A DNA stretch of 64,000 nt, taken from the NCBI GenBank assembly GCA_029339195.1, contig JAPTJF010000282.1:19135-83134 (forward strand), read 5' to 3'. The notes under the pieces are model-generated. The model searched no databases. It saw only the letters and a program-made list of their open reading frames with translations, and had not been told where the DNA came from. Numbering within the stretch: position 1 is the stretch's first letter; each line of letters begins with the position of its first letter. Below are positions 36,201-46,273 of this stretch, in pieces. This DNA comes from Micractinium sp. NFX-FRZ (lineage: Eukaryota; Chlorophyta; Trebouxiophyceae; Chlorellales; Chlorellaceae). Position numbers and translations under genes: made by a program.

Positions 36201-39200
36201 GATGACGTCCACCGCTGACATGGCGTCCTCTGCTGAGCTGTCAGCCGCAACGGCGGCCAGCAGGGCCCGCGTAGCAGACACCCACTTGCGCTGCACCGCG
36301 TAGGGCAGCAGGCGGCGGGCAGACTTGGCCAGGACTGCAGGGGGAGGGCGGGGAGGGAAGGAGTGAGGGAGATTCATGGCATGGCAGGGCACCTTGGCAC
36401 ACGCTCAGCACAGCGCAGCGCAGCACAGCACAGCACAGCAGAGTGTTGCTGCCGCTGCTGCACGCCCTGCTGGCAGCTCCTTGCTGCACACAATATCTCT
36501 TGTGGCCCCGGCATATGCCATGCCGCCCACCTTGCCCTAATCACTTGGAACACACCGCCCCCCTGCCCACCCACCCTGGCGGTCGTCGGGCGAGAACTCG
36601 CGGGCGCCGGCGCCCGCCACCCACGCCTCGCTGGACGCCAGCTGGAAGAGGAGGGAGTCAATGTCGGTCTCGCTCTGCTCCGCCTCCAGGCAGCGCACCT
36701 CGGCGGCCAGGGCGCGGTCGGGGGTCAGAAGCATGGCCTGCAGCACGCAGGGAGAGGGTGAGTGAAGGCAGCAGTTGGGTGAGAACTAGCGGGGCAGGTG
36801 TGCATGCCAACTCCCGCTGTTCATTCGCGCTGAGCAGCAGGGGACTTGCGTCGAGGGGCTGGCACTTCTGCTCCCGCCTCCCCTCCATTGCCGGTCCCAA
36901 CGCACGCTTGGCTGGGGGCCAGCCCCAAAGGCCTGCACCCTCCCTGCACACCCCTTCCTCCCCTCCCTTGGATGATTTGGGTAAACCCCCACATGATCCC
37001 TCCCCCCCCCCCCCACCTTGGACCCCGAGATGTAGCCGCCACGCATGACCTCCACCTGCACCGCCCCCGGGCCCGCCAGCCCCGTCAGGCGCAGGTCCAG
37101 CCGCTGCATGCCGTTCCAGGAGGGGTCGGCCTCCAGGTGAACGCGCTCCACCTCGGCATAGGTGCCTGCAGGGGGGAGGTAGGTAGATTGGGTGGGTGGG
37201 TGTCGGGGTAAGGACGACAGGGGGCCGAGGGCAGGGTGGGAGGCGAGAGAAGGTGGGGCACCTCCACAGCCCCCAAACCATGCACTCAGTGCACAAACTC
37301 GGTGCACAGAGATGAGGGGGCAAGGCCGGGATTACAGCTCTTCTCGCCAGCAAAGCGCGCCAGGATGGCGTCCTGCTCAATACCCAGGGCGTTACAGTAC
37401 CCCCGCACAGCCAGCCACCTCCACAGCCTGGCCACCGCACACTCCAGTAAAGGCCGAGAATTAGAGATACACAACACACACACACATGCACTGCCCTTTC
37501 TCAGTTCCTCCCTGCTGAATCAGGAAATTGCAACACCGCCCTTCCTCACCGTTGGAGCGCGCCAGGATGGTGTCCTGCTCGCTGTCCAGGTTGTAGCCCC
37601 AGACAGAGACCTCCACGGCGCTGCCCTCGCGCGCGGGCTCGGCGGCCAGCGGGCGCAGCGCGGCGACGCGCGGGAAGAGGGAGGAGTTGGCGGTGGCGAG
37701 CACGTGCACCACGCGCCCGTCGCGCACCAGTGCCAGCTTGTCGCCCAGCTGGACCTGCCAGGGGGGCGCCAGGGGGGCAGGGGAGGGGGAGGGATGAGGC
37801 ACGGGGCGGTGGGGCGGAAGGGGCAGGCGGGCGGGGCGAGGCGGCAGCTGGCTAGTCCTGGAGCGGGGGCGCTGGCTGCGGTGCATGCTTAGGCATGGGG
37901 CATCCAGGGCAGGAAGCAGGCGTGTCTCCCTTCACAGTGATGAAGAAACCTCCCCTTGGCGGCATACAAGACACCAGCAGCACGTGAAACCCAGGCTCAC
38001 CAGCATGGCGTGCTGGCCCCAGAAGGCCTCGGGCTGGCGGGCGACCAGGCGCTCCACCACAGCGCGCACGCCGCTGGTGGCCAGCAGGGCGCGCTCCTCG
38101 GGGCCCATCAGCGCGTTCACTGCACAGCGTTCGAGGGGGGTGGGAAACAAAGGAAGGGTCAGGGGAGGAGGGAGGTCTGTAGGGGAGGAAGGGTGGCCGA
38201 GCATGGCTCCTGGCAGAGGCAGGCAGGGCATCAGAACGCACCCCCCTCGCCTGCTCCACGCCTGTGCCCCCTGCTGCTGCCTCCCAAACCCTGCCTCCCA
38301 AACCCGCACAAATTGCAGACCCACACGTAATGTGCCCCACCCCCCAAGCCTGCACCACAACCCACCCCGCCTCACAACCTTCACAACCCGCCCCGCCTCG
38401 CAACCCACCCCGCCTCACAACCCTCACAACCCACCCACCCACCCGTGATGTGCACGCAGCCGGGGCGCAGGTAGCCCTCCATCGACTGGCAGCTCAGCAT
38501 GTTGACGAGGGAGGCCTTGAGGTCGGAGGGCAGCTGGGCGGGGGTGCAGTTGAAGAGCTTGGCGGAGAAGCGCACCAGCTTCTCCTCGGGCACATAGGTC
38601 ACCTGTGTGTATGAGGAGGTGGGAAGCAGCCGGTTAATGAAATCAGCATGTGCAGGCTGATTCAAGCTGAGAGGCTTGGCAGAGCAGCGCACCAGCTCCT
38701 CCTCACAGGACCTCCCCTACACAGCCAGCCAGCCAGCCAGCCAGCCAGCCAAGGGCCGCTCCCCGTCAACAAACCCAAACCCGCTTCTCCCACTAGAAGG
38801 ACCCCACTCCCAGCCCCCACCCTGTGCCCACCCACCTGGGCGCTGTCATAGGAGAGCAGGTTGAGCGCCTCATCCAGGCAGCTGCCGCTCATGCCGCGCG
38901 GCAGGTTGAAGGCGGTGGCGGCGGAGCGCCCCGAGGGCGGGCTCTCCACGCGCGCGCCCGCGCCCAGGCGCATGTGCGCGCCCGGCAGCGGCGGCGGCGG
39001 CTGCAGGGAGGCGCCGAAGTGCGTGCCGCCTAGCAGGGCGGCGGGGAAGGCGTTGGGCGCCAGGGGCTGGGGCGCGTGCAGCGCCGACTGGGTGAGGTAG
39101 GGCGGGGGCACGGTGAGCGGGGTGTCTGAGGAGCTGGGGGTGGCAGGGAAGGCTGCAGGGAAGGCAGCGGGGGGGGGCAGGGGAGGGAGGGGGGGTGGGG

Positions 39201-42200
39201 GCGGGCTCGGGCCAGGTGTGGTGGGACCTGCGGGCCAGGAGGCGTGAGGCGCGGGCGGCGTGGCAGCAGGGCACGGAAGGGACGGGACGCAGCAGCATTC
39301 CCGGTACAGTGGCAGCACCACACTGCGCGCACAGCCCGCGCAGGCGGCATCTCCAGGCAGCAGCAGCCCCGCAACGCAGCAGCAGCATCTCGATTGGCGG
39401 CAGCTGTTGCAGCGCCAGACGCACCGGGGGCCTGGGGCCAGGTGGCACTGGGCCCGCCCAGCATGCGTGCCGCGGGGGGCACCCCCTGCATGAGCTGATC
39501 CGTGAGGGCCTCCAGCCCTGCCATGTCATCGAGGTCCATGGCAGAGGCGGCGTCCATCTGAAGGAAAGCGGCGGCCGCGGCGGCGGCGCCGGCGGCGCCA
39601 CCTGGCAGCAGCAGGAGGAGGAGGAGCAGCGAGGCGCGCGTGTCAGCGATGGCCACAACCGCAGGGCAGACGCGGTGCCTGCTGCCCCTCTACGCCTGGC
39701 AGTCTCCTCCGCGCAGCATGGTGGCTCCTCCCGGCACGACTCTCTGCAGCGCACCACAACGCTCACCTGCCATGCTGGCGCCAGCTGGGTCCGTCATCAT
39801 CGGGTTGAACACGTCATCCAGGAACTCGTCGTCCAGCAGCAGGGAGAGGCCGTTGGCAGCTGCCGCCAGCTGGTTCTCAGAGGAGCTCATGGAGGCGACC
39901 ATCAAAGCGTCGCCAGCATCGCCCAGCAGCTGGGCGGGCGCGCCAAAGGCCGCCGCCTGCTGCGCCAGCTGCACAGCCTGCTGCTGCGCCGCCACCGCCG
40001 CCGCCGCCTTCTCCACCGCCGCCTGCTGCGCCTGCATCTGCTGCATCAGCACGGCGGCCTGCGCCGCGGCCTCCGCCTCGGCGGCCTGCTGCTGCGCCGC
40101 CGCCGCCTGCGCGGCGGCGGCGGTGCCGCCGTGCACGCTCATGCTGCCCCCCGCGCCCTCCGTGGGCTGGCTGATGGAGGGGCTGGGGCTCTTGGCGCCC
40201 CTGGCAGTGCCCACAGTCCCTGTGGGGCTGCCGCTGCTGGTGGAGGGCTTGACCGAGTAGCCTGCCTTGGCCATGCGGGCCAGCTTGGGCGCCAGCTCCT
40301 CCTGCTTCAGGCCATACTTCTCTGCCAGCACCTGCGCACACCACAAGCAAGGGAGGGGCGGGCGGATGTGGCTGAGCAACCCTCCTTGCTGGGTCGCTGC
40401 TTCAGAACATGCCCCTTTTGTGAGCACCGCACGGCACGGCGCGACGCGGCGCGGCACGGCGCAGCGTAGGAAGCAGGCCAAGCCTACAGCCGCGCGCGCC
40501 CACCCTCGCATCAACCATCCCCGCCTCGCTGCTGTCCCCGCCCACAGCGCGCCCACGCCAGGCCGGCACTTGCCGCCGCCGGCACCCCGCCCCCCACCCA
40601 CCTTCTCATCGACGGTCCCAGTCTTCTTCAGCATGTGGGCCATCTCACGCTGCCGCCGGCGGCGCGCGTTGTGCTTCTCCAGCCGTGCGCGGCAGGAGCG
40701 CTTGTCGCCATCGAAGTCATCCAGCGGCTGGAACTTGCCGCACTGCACAGGGGGCGGGGGTGAGACGTGCGGGGGGCGGGGCAGGGGGGAGGCGTGGGCC
40801 CGGTCAGCAGGGGCGGGTGCGCTTGGGTGGGGTGGGCCGCTACAGTTAGGGGGTAGGGCGGGCTGCAGGCGGCGGGGCAGCAGCGTCACCTCGCGAGGCG
40901 GCGGCAGCAGCAGCAGCAACCCCAGCACCCCCTGCTGATGGACAGGCGCATGCGGGGGCAGCGGCAGCAGGCCGCTCGCTGCGCACGCCACCAGCGGCAG
41001 CACCCCCTGGGCTTGTCCCTAGCCACTTGCTGGTACAAGCGCCAGCTTTCCCTCGCCTCCTCCTCAACCCGCTCAATCCTCGCACTGGCAGCACACCCCG
41101 GCAGGCCCCCTGGCGCATCTGGCAGTGAGAAGCGGGGCGGGCACAACCGCAGCGGCAGCGGCGATTGCACCAGCCCAATGCCCACGACCAGGAGGGAGGG
41201 AGCTCCCGCCACAGCTCCAGACAGGAAGCTCACTGCCCCCCACAGGCAGCACCCACCTGCTGACAGAAGCGGTGGGGGCGGCCGTCGTGCAGGACAACGG
41301 ACGCCTTGAGGTGCACCTCGCAGATTTTGTAGCGCGAGTGGTAGTCCTTCTGGCCGCCCACTTCAATGGTGCAGCCGTCCACCTGCAAGCGGGGAGGCGG
41401 GTGGACACAGGGAGGGGGACGGGGGGTGCGGTGATGTGCGGGGCAGGCGGGAGGTGTGCACGTCCTTGCGGCCTTGCTCTGGGGTGCGGCCGTCTGCCTG
41501 CGGGGGGCACAGGCGGGTGGGAGTGGAGGGTCTGAAGTGGGCAAGGGACGGGGGCAGGGGCAGGGAGGGAGATGATGTGGTAGATGGGGATGTGTGGGGG
41601 TGGGGGCCGAAGGGGCACGAGGAGAGGGGGTAAGTGAGGGCATAAGCAGGCGGCGCGTGAGAGGGTCTGGGGAATTGGACGCAGGTTAGGTCCGGTACTA
41701 TCAGGGGGGCACAACACCTGCCGCTGGCTGTGCAAGGTGCCAGCTGGGTATCTGGTGCAGCCTGACGCCCTTGAGACAAGAATGGTGGGGAGGGGCGCAA
41801 GGAAGGCCCAACCTAGGGCGCCAGGGCATGCTGTTTGAAAGGCCACACGCGAAGCGGTACCGCCCTGAAAGGAACTGGCCAGTGCGCACAAGCGGCGGCA
41901 CCTGACGGCCATTCTGCAGCAGGCACACGCAGCTGCTGCCGGCCCGGGCGCCAGGCCACCCCCCACAAGCTGTGCGCCCCTGCAGGCTGCTGCGCAATGC
42001 CCTACTGTCCTGCCGCCGCTGGCGTCCCGACCCACCCCACCAGCACGCACCTGACATCCTTGCTTGCCGCCGTCGGCGACGGCGCGGGCGCTCCCAGCCT
42101 TGCTGCCTCCCTCCTTGGTCGCTGTCGCATCGGCTGGGGCCGCTGTCAGCTTGTAGGCGTCCCACTTCCAGTCCTCTGCCTGCCACGCCGCATCGTCTAC

Positions 42201-42209
42201 AAACGCCAT
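33264..42209 (-). CDS. SBP-box transcription factor with ankyrin repeats and multi-span membrane C-terminus
   Basis: Eighteen exons join in phase to about 1242 residues: 42209-42051, 41382-41257, 40742-40602, 40331-39767, 39601-39425, 39152-38836, 38602-38443, 38119-38001, 37754-37550, 37165-37017, 36737-36575, 36334-36104, 35842-35729, 35463-35119, 34962-34787, 34561-34409, 33984-33681, 33388-33264. The SBP DNA-binding domain (about residues 52-125) is complete: CQVDGC, KDYHSRYKICEVH, HRFCQQCGKF, then KRSCRARLEKHNARRRR as nuclear signal. It targets GTAC cores in known members. Middle blocks (FSAKLFNCTPAQLPSDLKASL, MEGYLRPGCVHIT) match the large plant SPL1/SPL7 group and CRR1, the copper regulator of Chlamydomonas. 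Ankyrin-like repeats follow (GLTALHLAGLVNDGGAIAALL; GTLPLDFARRTGNSAVVERLI). The last 200 residues hold about five hydrophobic segments. Subfamily and copper role are unproven. Confidence 0.9.
37338..37610 (-). repeat. Echo of SBP-factor exon 9 3' edge
   Basis: GCGCGCCAGGATGG(T/C)GTCCTGCTC occurs in the exon (about 37557) and in the intron (about 37356), 201 bp apart. The copy still reads EQDAILAR against EQDTILAR. Confidence 0.9.
38550..38710 (-). repeat. Echo of SBP-factor exon 7 5' edge
   Basis: GCTTGGC(G/A)GAG(A/C)AGCGCACC, then AGC(T/C)(T/C)CTCCTC, at about 38557 (exon) and 38675 (intron). Confidence 0.88.
38720..38756. repeat. (CCAG)n simple repeat in an SBP-factor intron
   Basis: Seven tandem CCAG units within intron 6 of the SBP factor. 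Confidence 0.85.
41352..41500 (-). repeat. Decayed echo at SBP-domain exon 2
   Basis: The intron at about 41455-41500 encodes ADGRTPEQGRKD, matching the exon start VDGCTIEVGGQKD in order; heavily diverged. Confidence 0.55.
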
Positions 42210-42875
42210 AGCGGGCGGCCTGCTAGCCTGCCGCCTCCTGTGCTTGCAGCAATAACTGGTTGTCCCGAATTGGGTTGCCAGGCCCTGCGGAGTTTCACGG
42301 GAGTGGAAAACCCGAGGTTTGGGCAGCCGGCCGGAAGGAGGGGAAGCCGGCTGCTGGCTGCAGGGTACGCTTGTGCTTTCTGGAACACAGCACCAGTGTC
42401 AGGTGCAGCGGCACAGCCGGAGCAGGCTGGAGAGGGGTCCTGAGAGGCGGCTACTGAGGCGGTCCTGCAGGGCACAGGCTCCCAGCCACCCGCGCCAGGG
42501 TGCCCGGCCCGCTCATATGCAGCCCACACTCAAACCAAGACTGCTGGAGCACAGCAACCGAGGAGGGGCAGCAAGCAGGGGCGTCGGCGAGCTCCGCCAC
42601 TCACCTGCTCCTGTGTTCGGCGAGCTGGCTGGGTTTGCAGCCGCACTTCAATGTTCTAAGTGCCGGATGGGTGGCGAGTGGGCAGCGGGCGCAGGTTTTG
42701 GCAAAGCCCACATGCCGGCGCAGCATGGCCGCAGCAGCTAGAGTTTAAGGCTGCTTCTGCCTTTCGTGCACCCTCCGGTCACAGGGTTTACATTACTTGA
42801 TCAGGCAGGCAAGCGCGCCGCTCAGTCCAGCAACCACGAGCAGTCAGTGAGAGAGAGCAGAGGAGCTCGGGGGCG
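42210..42875. promoter_or_regulatory. Divergent promoter region SBP factor / epsilon-COP
   Basis: 666 bp between oppositely directed start codons. No GTAC-rich cluster, TATA element or other named motif stood out. Confidence 0.4.
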
Positions 42876-45794
42876 ATGGACAAGCTCTTTCCGTGAGTCG
42901 GGAAGCTCGGATCCGGGCTCCTTCCGCGCGTGGAGTGACCCGTGCAGCCAGGCGAACGCCCTCTCTGCTATACCTCAACTCCCGCGTGCCCCGCCGCGCT
43001 CCCAACATCCTAGACGCTTGGGCAGTGCACAATAGCGGCCGGCAGTGCTGCCGGGCGTCGCTGCCGCGCCCCCGATCGCTACCTGCTTCCACCGCCTCGT
43101 GCCGCCGCTGCTGCCCCGCCGCGGCCGCCCCTGCCCTGCTGCGGTGTATGTGCCTCTGGTTGAAGAGGGCTCTCCACTGTAGCGTGCATGCATTCGCACC
43201 TCGCACCTGGCTGTCCTCTCTCGAGTCCCGCCCCACACTGCTCGCTCATTGCAGCGGCCGCACTCGCTCGCCGCCGCCTGACCTGCGTGTGGCCTTGTGG
43301 CTGTGCTTGTGTGGCTGCAGCGTGAAGAATGCGTTTTATTTGGGTGCCTACCAGACGGCCATCAGCGAGGCCAGCCAGCTGACGGGGCTGAGCGAGGCGG
43401 AGAAGATCGAGCGGGACGTGTATGTGTACCGCTCATACATTGAGCTGGGCAGCCACGAGGTCAGTGGGTGCTGCGCATGCCACTGATTCTTTGCTGTTTG
43501 CCGTGCTGGCAGAAGGTGCATGCTGCAGGGCTGCAGGGTGGGGGCAAGGGCTGTGGGGGGTTGGGGCAGGCTGCGGCGGTGGAGCGCCAGTGGCGTGTGG
43601 CGTGCGTCCCTGCCTGAGCTGCAAGAGGTGCCGTAGCATCGCCCTGGGACCCCCGGCCAGCACAGCACCCTCCCCGCATCGCGCTTCCTCCCCCTCCCCG
43701 CCCCTGCAGCCGTCGTTTGCCGAGGTCAGCCCGAAGCCTTGTGCACTGCCTGCATGTCAATTCACACGCCTTGTCTGCCCCCCTCCGCCCCATATACATA
43801 CCTGCAGCTGGTGATGTCCGAGATCAGCCAGGCGTCCCCCGCCGCCCTGCAGGCGGTGCGCGCCCTGGCGCAGTACAGCAAAGCGCAGCGCGCCGCCGCC
43901 ATGGACGCCGTGGCTGGCTGGCTGACCGACCCCGCCGCCGCCTCCAACCCAACCGTGCTCCTCATTGCGGGGCTGCTGTACGCGCTGGAGGAGAACTACG
44001 TGGAGGCGCTGCGCGCGTGCCACACCGGCGGCAGCCTGGAGATGTGAGGCTGGGGGTGCAGGGTGGGGTGCGCTGCTGTGCGGGCTGTGCGCCCTGGTGG
44101 GGACGCTGCACGCCTGCCGCACCGGCGGCACCCTGCGGTTGCGTGAGCACCTTGTGTTTGTGGTAACCCTGCGAGCGAACTATGTTTGCACGCCAACTAG
44201 AGGACTGCTGACAGCCTCACCGCCCTACCAATGTGTGCACACTCGCAGGATGGCGCTGTGCGTGCAAGTGTACCTCAAGATGGACCGCGTTGACCAGGCG
44301 GAGCAGCAGGCCAAGGCCATGTCAGCGGTGGACGACGACGCGACGCTCAGCCAGCTGGCGGCCGCCTGGGTGGGGCTGCACCAGGTGCGCTGGCGGGGGC
44401 CCAGGGTTGGGGCCTGGGCTGGGCCAATAAGCCAGGGGAGGTGCGGAGGAGGCCAGCTGGCGGCTGCTTGGGTGGGGGCTGCTCCAGCACTGCACTTCTG
44501 CCCTGCCCCTGCCTGTGCCCCACGAGTCGCTGCCGCTGCCGAAGCTGTGCCTGCCCCGTGACCTGGCTCAATGGACCAGCCCCGGGCGCTGCCCTGGGTG
44601 AAATTCTCGATGTCAACATCCCCGGCGTGCCTGTGCTGCACTGCAGGGCGGCGCCAAGGTGCAGGAGGCCTTCTACATCTTCCAGGTGTGCTGAGCTGGC
44701 AGCGTGCTGAGCTGGCGGGCGGCAGAGGGTGCTGGGGTTGCGCTGGCGGCTGTGCTCTCACAAGCTCCCCGCGGCTTGCTCTATGTCAAATCATGCCCTT
44801 GCATTTGTTCCAATGTACTGAATGGTTCGTGTTGGGACCTGCACCGCGGAAGCTGAGGGCTCACTCTGTGCGGCTGCTACACACACACCCACACATTTTC
44901 AACTCTCTCATTGGTCGTTGAAACAGCTCTCAACCACTGGTTTTGCACTGCCGCAGGAGCTGGGCGACAAGTTCACGTGGACGGTGCGGCTGCACAACGG
45001 GCTGGCGGCCTGCCAGATGCGCATGGGGCGGTGGGAGGACGCCGAGTCGGAGCTGCTGCAGGTGGGGGGGGCGGCAGGGAGAGGAGGGAAAGGATGCGGA
45101 GGGTGTAATAAGCAGTCGTTATTGGTTGGATGCTCAAGCTGTTGCCAGTGCTGGTAGTGATGGGAGGAGTGCAATGTTGATGGGAGGAGTGCGGCTGTGA
45201 TGACTCAGGCTACACAACACTCCTTCCCAATTGGAACCACAATGAATTAATGTTTGAGAGTGTTTGAGAAGAGCCCCAAGGATGCCGACACCCCAGCCAA
45301 CTTGTTCCCGTCTCCCTACTTTCTCCCCACTCTCTCCTAACACGCGCACTCGTGTCCTCCCCTCCTCCCTCACCCGTCCCAGGCGTTTGAGAAGACCCCC
45401 CAGGCTGCCGACACCCAGGCCACTCTCAAGCCGTCTCCTCACTCCCCCCGACTCCCGCGATCACCTCCTCCCCTCCTCCCTCACCTGTCCCAGGCGTTTG
45501 AGAAGAACCGCAAGGCCGCCGAACATCCAGGCCACTCTCACGCCGTCTCCTCACTCCCCCTGACTCCCGCGATCACCTCTTCCCCTCCCCCTTCACCTGT
45601 CCCAGGCGTTTGAGAAGAACCCCAAGGACGCCGACACCCTGGCCAACCTGGTGGCCGTCTCCCTGCACCTGGGCAAGCCCGCGGGGCGCTACCAGACCCA
45701 GCTCAAGGCGGTGTCGCCCGACCACGCCATTGTGAAGCGCAGCGAGGAGGGGGAGGCCGCGTTTGAGCGCGCCGCCGGCGCCGTCACCGCGTGA
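42876..45794 (+). CDS. COPE: Coatomer epsilon subunit (epsilon-COP)
   Basis: Epsilon-COP is the TPR-rich subunit of the COPI coat, which retrieves cargo from Golgi to ER and binds alpha-COP. Seven exons (42876-42892, 43321-43459, 43808-44043, 44249-44384, 44647-44685, 44957-45061, 45606-45794) give 286 residues, the normal family length. Exon 1 is only 17 bp (MDKLFP, last codon split), followed by the hallmark KNAFYLGAYQTAISEA. Further family blocks are LLYALEENYVEALRACHTGG, QVYLKMDRVDQAEQQAK, KVQEAFYIFQELGDKF and ANLVAVSLHLGKP. The region before the last exon contains three extra tandem copies of the exon start, each with a possible acceptor, so alternative 3' splice sites are available. The gene converges on a sterol dehydrogenase whose KKRS tail is a COPI-type retrieval signal. 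Confidence 0.94.
44018..44150 (+). repeat. Echo of epsilon-COP exon 3 3' edge
   Basis: The end of exon 3 (CACACCGGCGGCAGCCTG) recurs about 94 bp on as CGCACCGGCGGCACCCTG followed by another GTGAG. Confidence 0.85.
44342..44490 (+). repeat. Echo of epsilon-COP exon 4 3' edge
   Basis: The SQLAAAWVGLHQ coding end is repeated about 104 bp into the intron, where it still reads GQLAAAWVG. Confidence 0.88.
45261..45660 (+). repeat. Four-copy tandem array (about 111 bp period) at epsilon-COP exon 7 acceptor
   Basis: GTTTGAGAAGA begins copies at about 45262, 45385, 45496 and 45608; the last is the true exon. Copies 2-4 carry GTCCCAGGCG acceptors, and the pyrimidine-rich spacers (CGTCTCCTCACTCC...) repeat too. 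Confidence 0.97.
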
Positions 45795-46273
45795 GGTGGA
45801 CCCTGGGGCACGTGCTGGCACCGCCGGCAGTGTTTGCAGCACCGGTGGCAGCGGCAGCCCATGATTCGTCGCGGACTTCAACGCCGCTGGTCTGTGCGAG
45901 GGCAGCGGGCGCTGCACTGGAACACGGCAACCTTGCTTCCCATAGCACCCCATAGCACCAATGTAGTAATGATTTCCCCATGCTGCCCGTCTGCGTGCTG
46001 TGCTCAGCAGCTGAACGTGCTTTTACAATGCTGACCTTAAGAGGAGCTAGCAGCAGGCTCGTGATTTTGTTTTTGGTCATTTGCAAGCAAGCAACAAGCA
46101 ATGAGGTGCAAGGCAGGTGCAACACACTTGAAGAATGGTAGTGTGTGAGTAGCCACACCGCAGCAGTGGGCATGGCAGGGGAGCAGAGGGCAGGAACTCC
46201 ATTGGCCACAGGCCGGGGTGTGTGCGGCGCGTATGCCTAGGAACGCGGCACCATCCCGGCTGGGCATCCACCC
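45795..46273. other. Convergent 3' spacer epsilon-COP / sterol dehydrogenase
   Basis: 480 bp between facing stops, presumably the two 3' UTRs. AT content is higher than elsewhere around 45940-46130. No gene seen. Confidence 0.5.
46023..46027 (-). terminator. TGTAA poly(A) signal candidate of the sterol dehydrogenase
   Basis: TGTAA on the minus strand about 250 nt after the stop; green-algal poly(A) consensus, assigned by position only. Confidence 0.35.

Noticed and set aside
39195..40469. 424-codon plus-strand frame opposite the SBP factor
   Set aside because: Low-complexity antisense shadow of the Ala/Gln-rich exon 4; no domain and no splice partners.
33264..42209. Naming the SBP factor CRR1
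   Set aside because: SBP domain and ankyrin blocks agree, but the Cys-rich C-terminus of CRR1 is absent and membrane segments are present, so no symbol was given.
45261..45660. CRISPR-like reading of the repeated units at epsilon-COP
   Set aside because: Copies are diverged, contain exon and splice site, have repeated not unique spacers, and sit in a nuclear gene.
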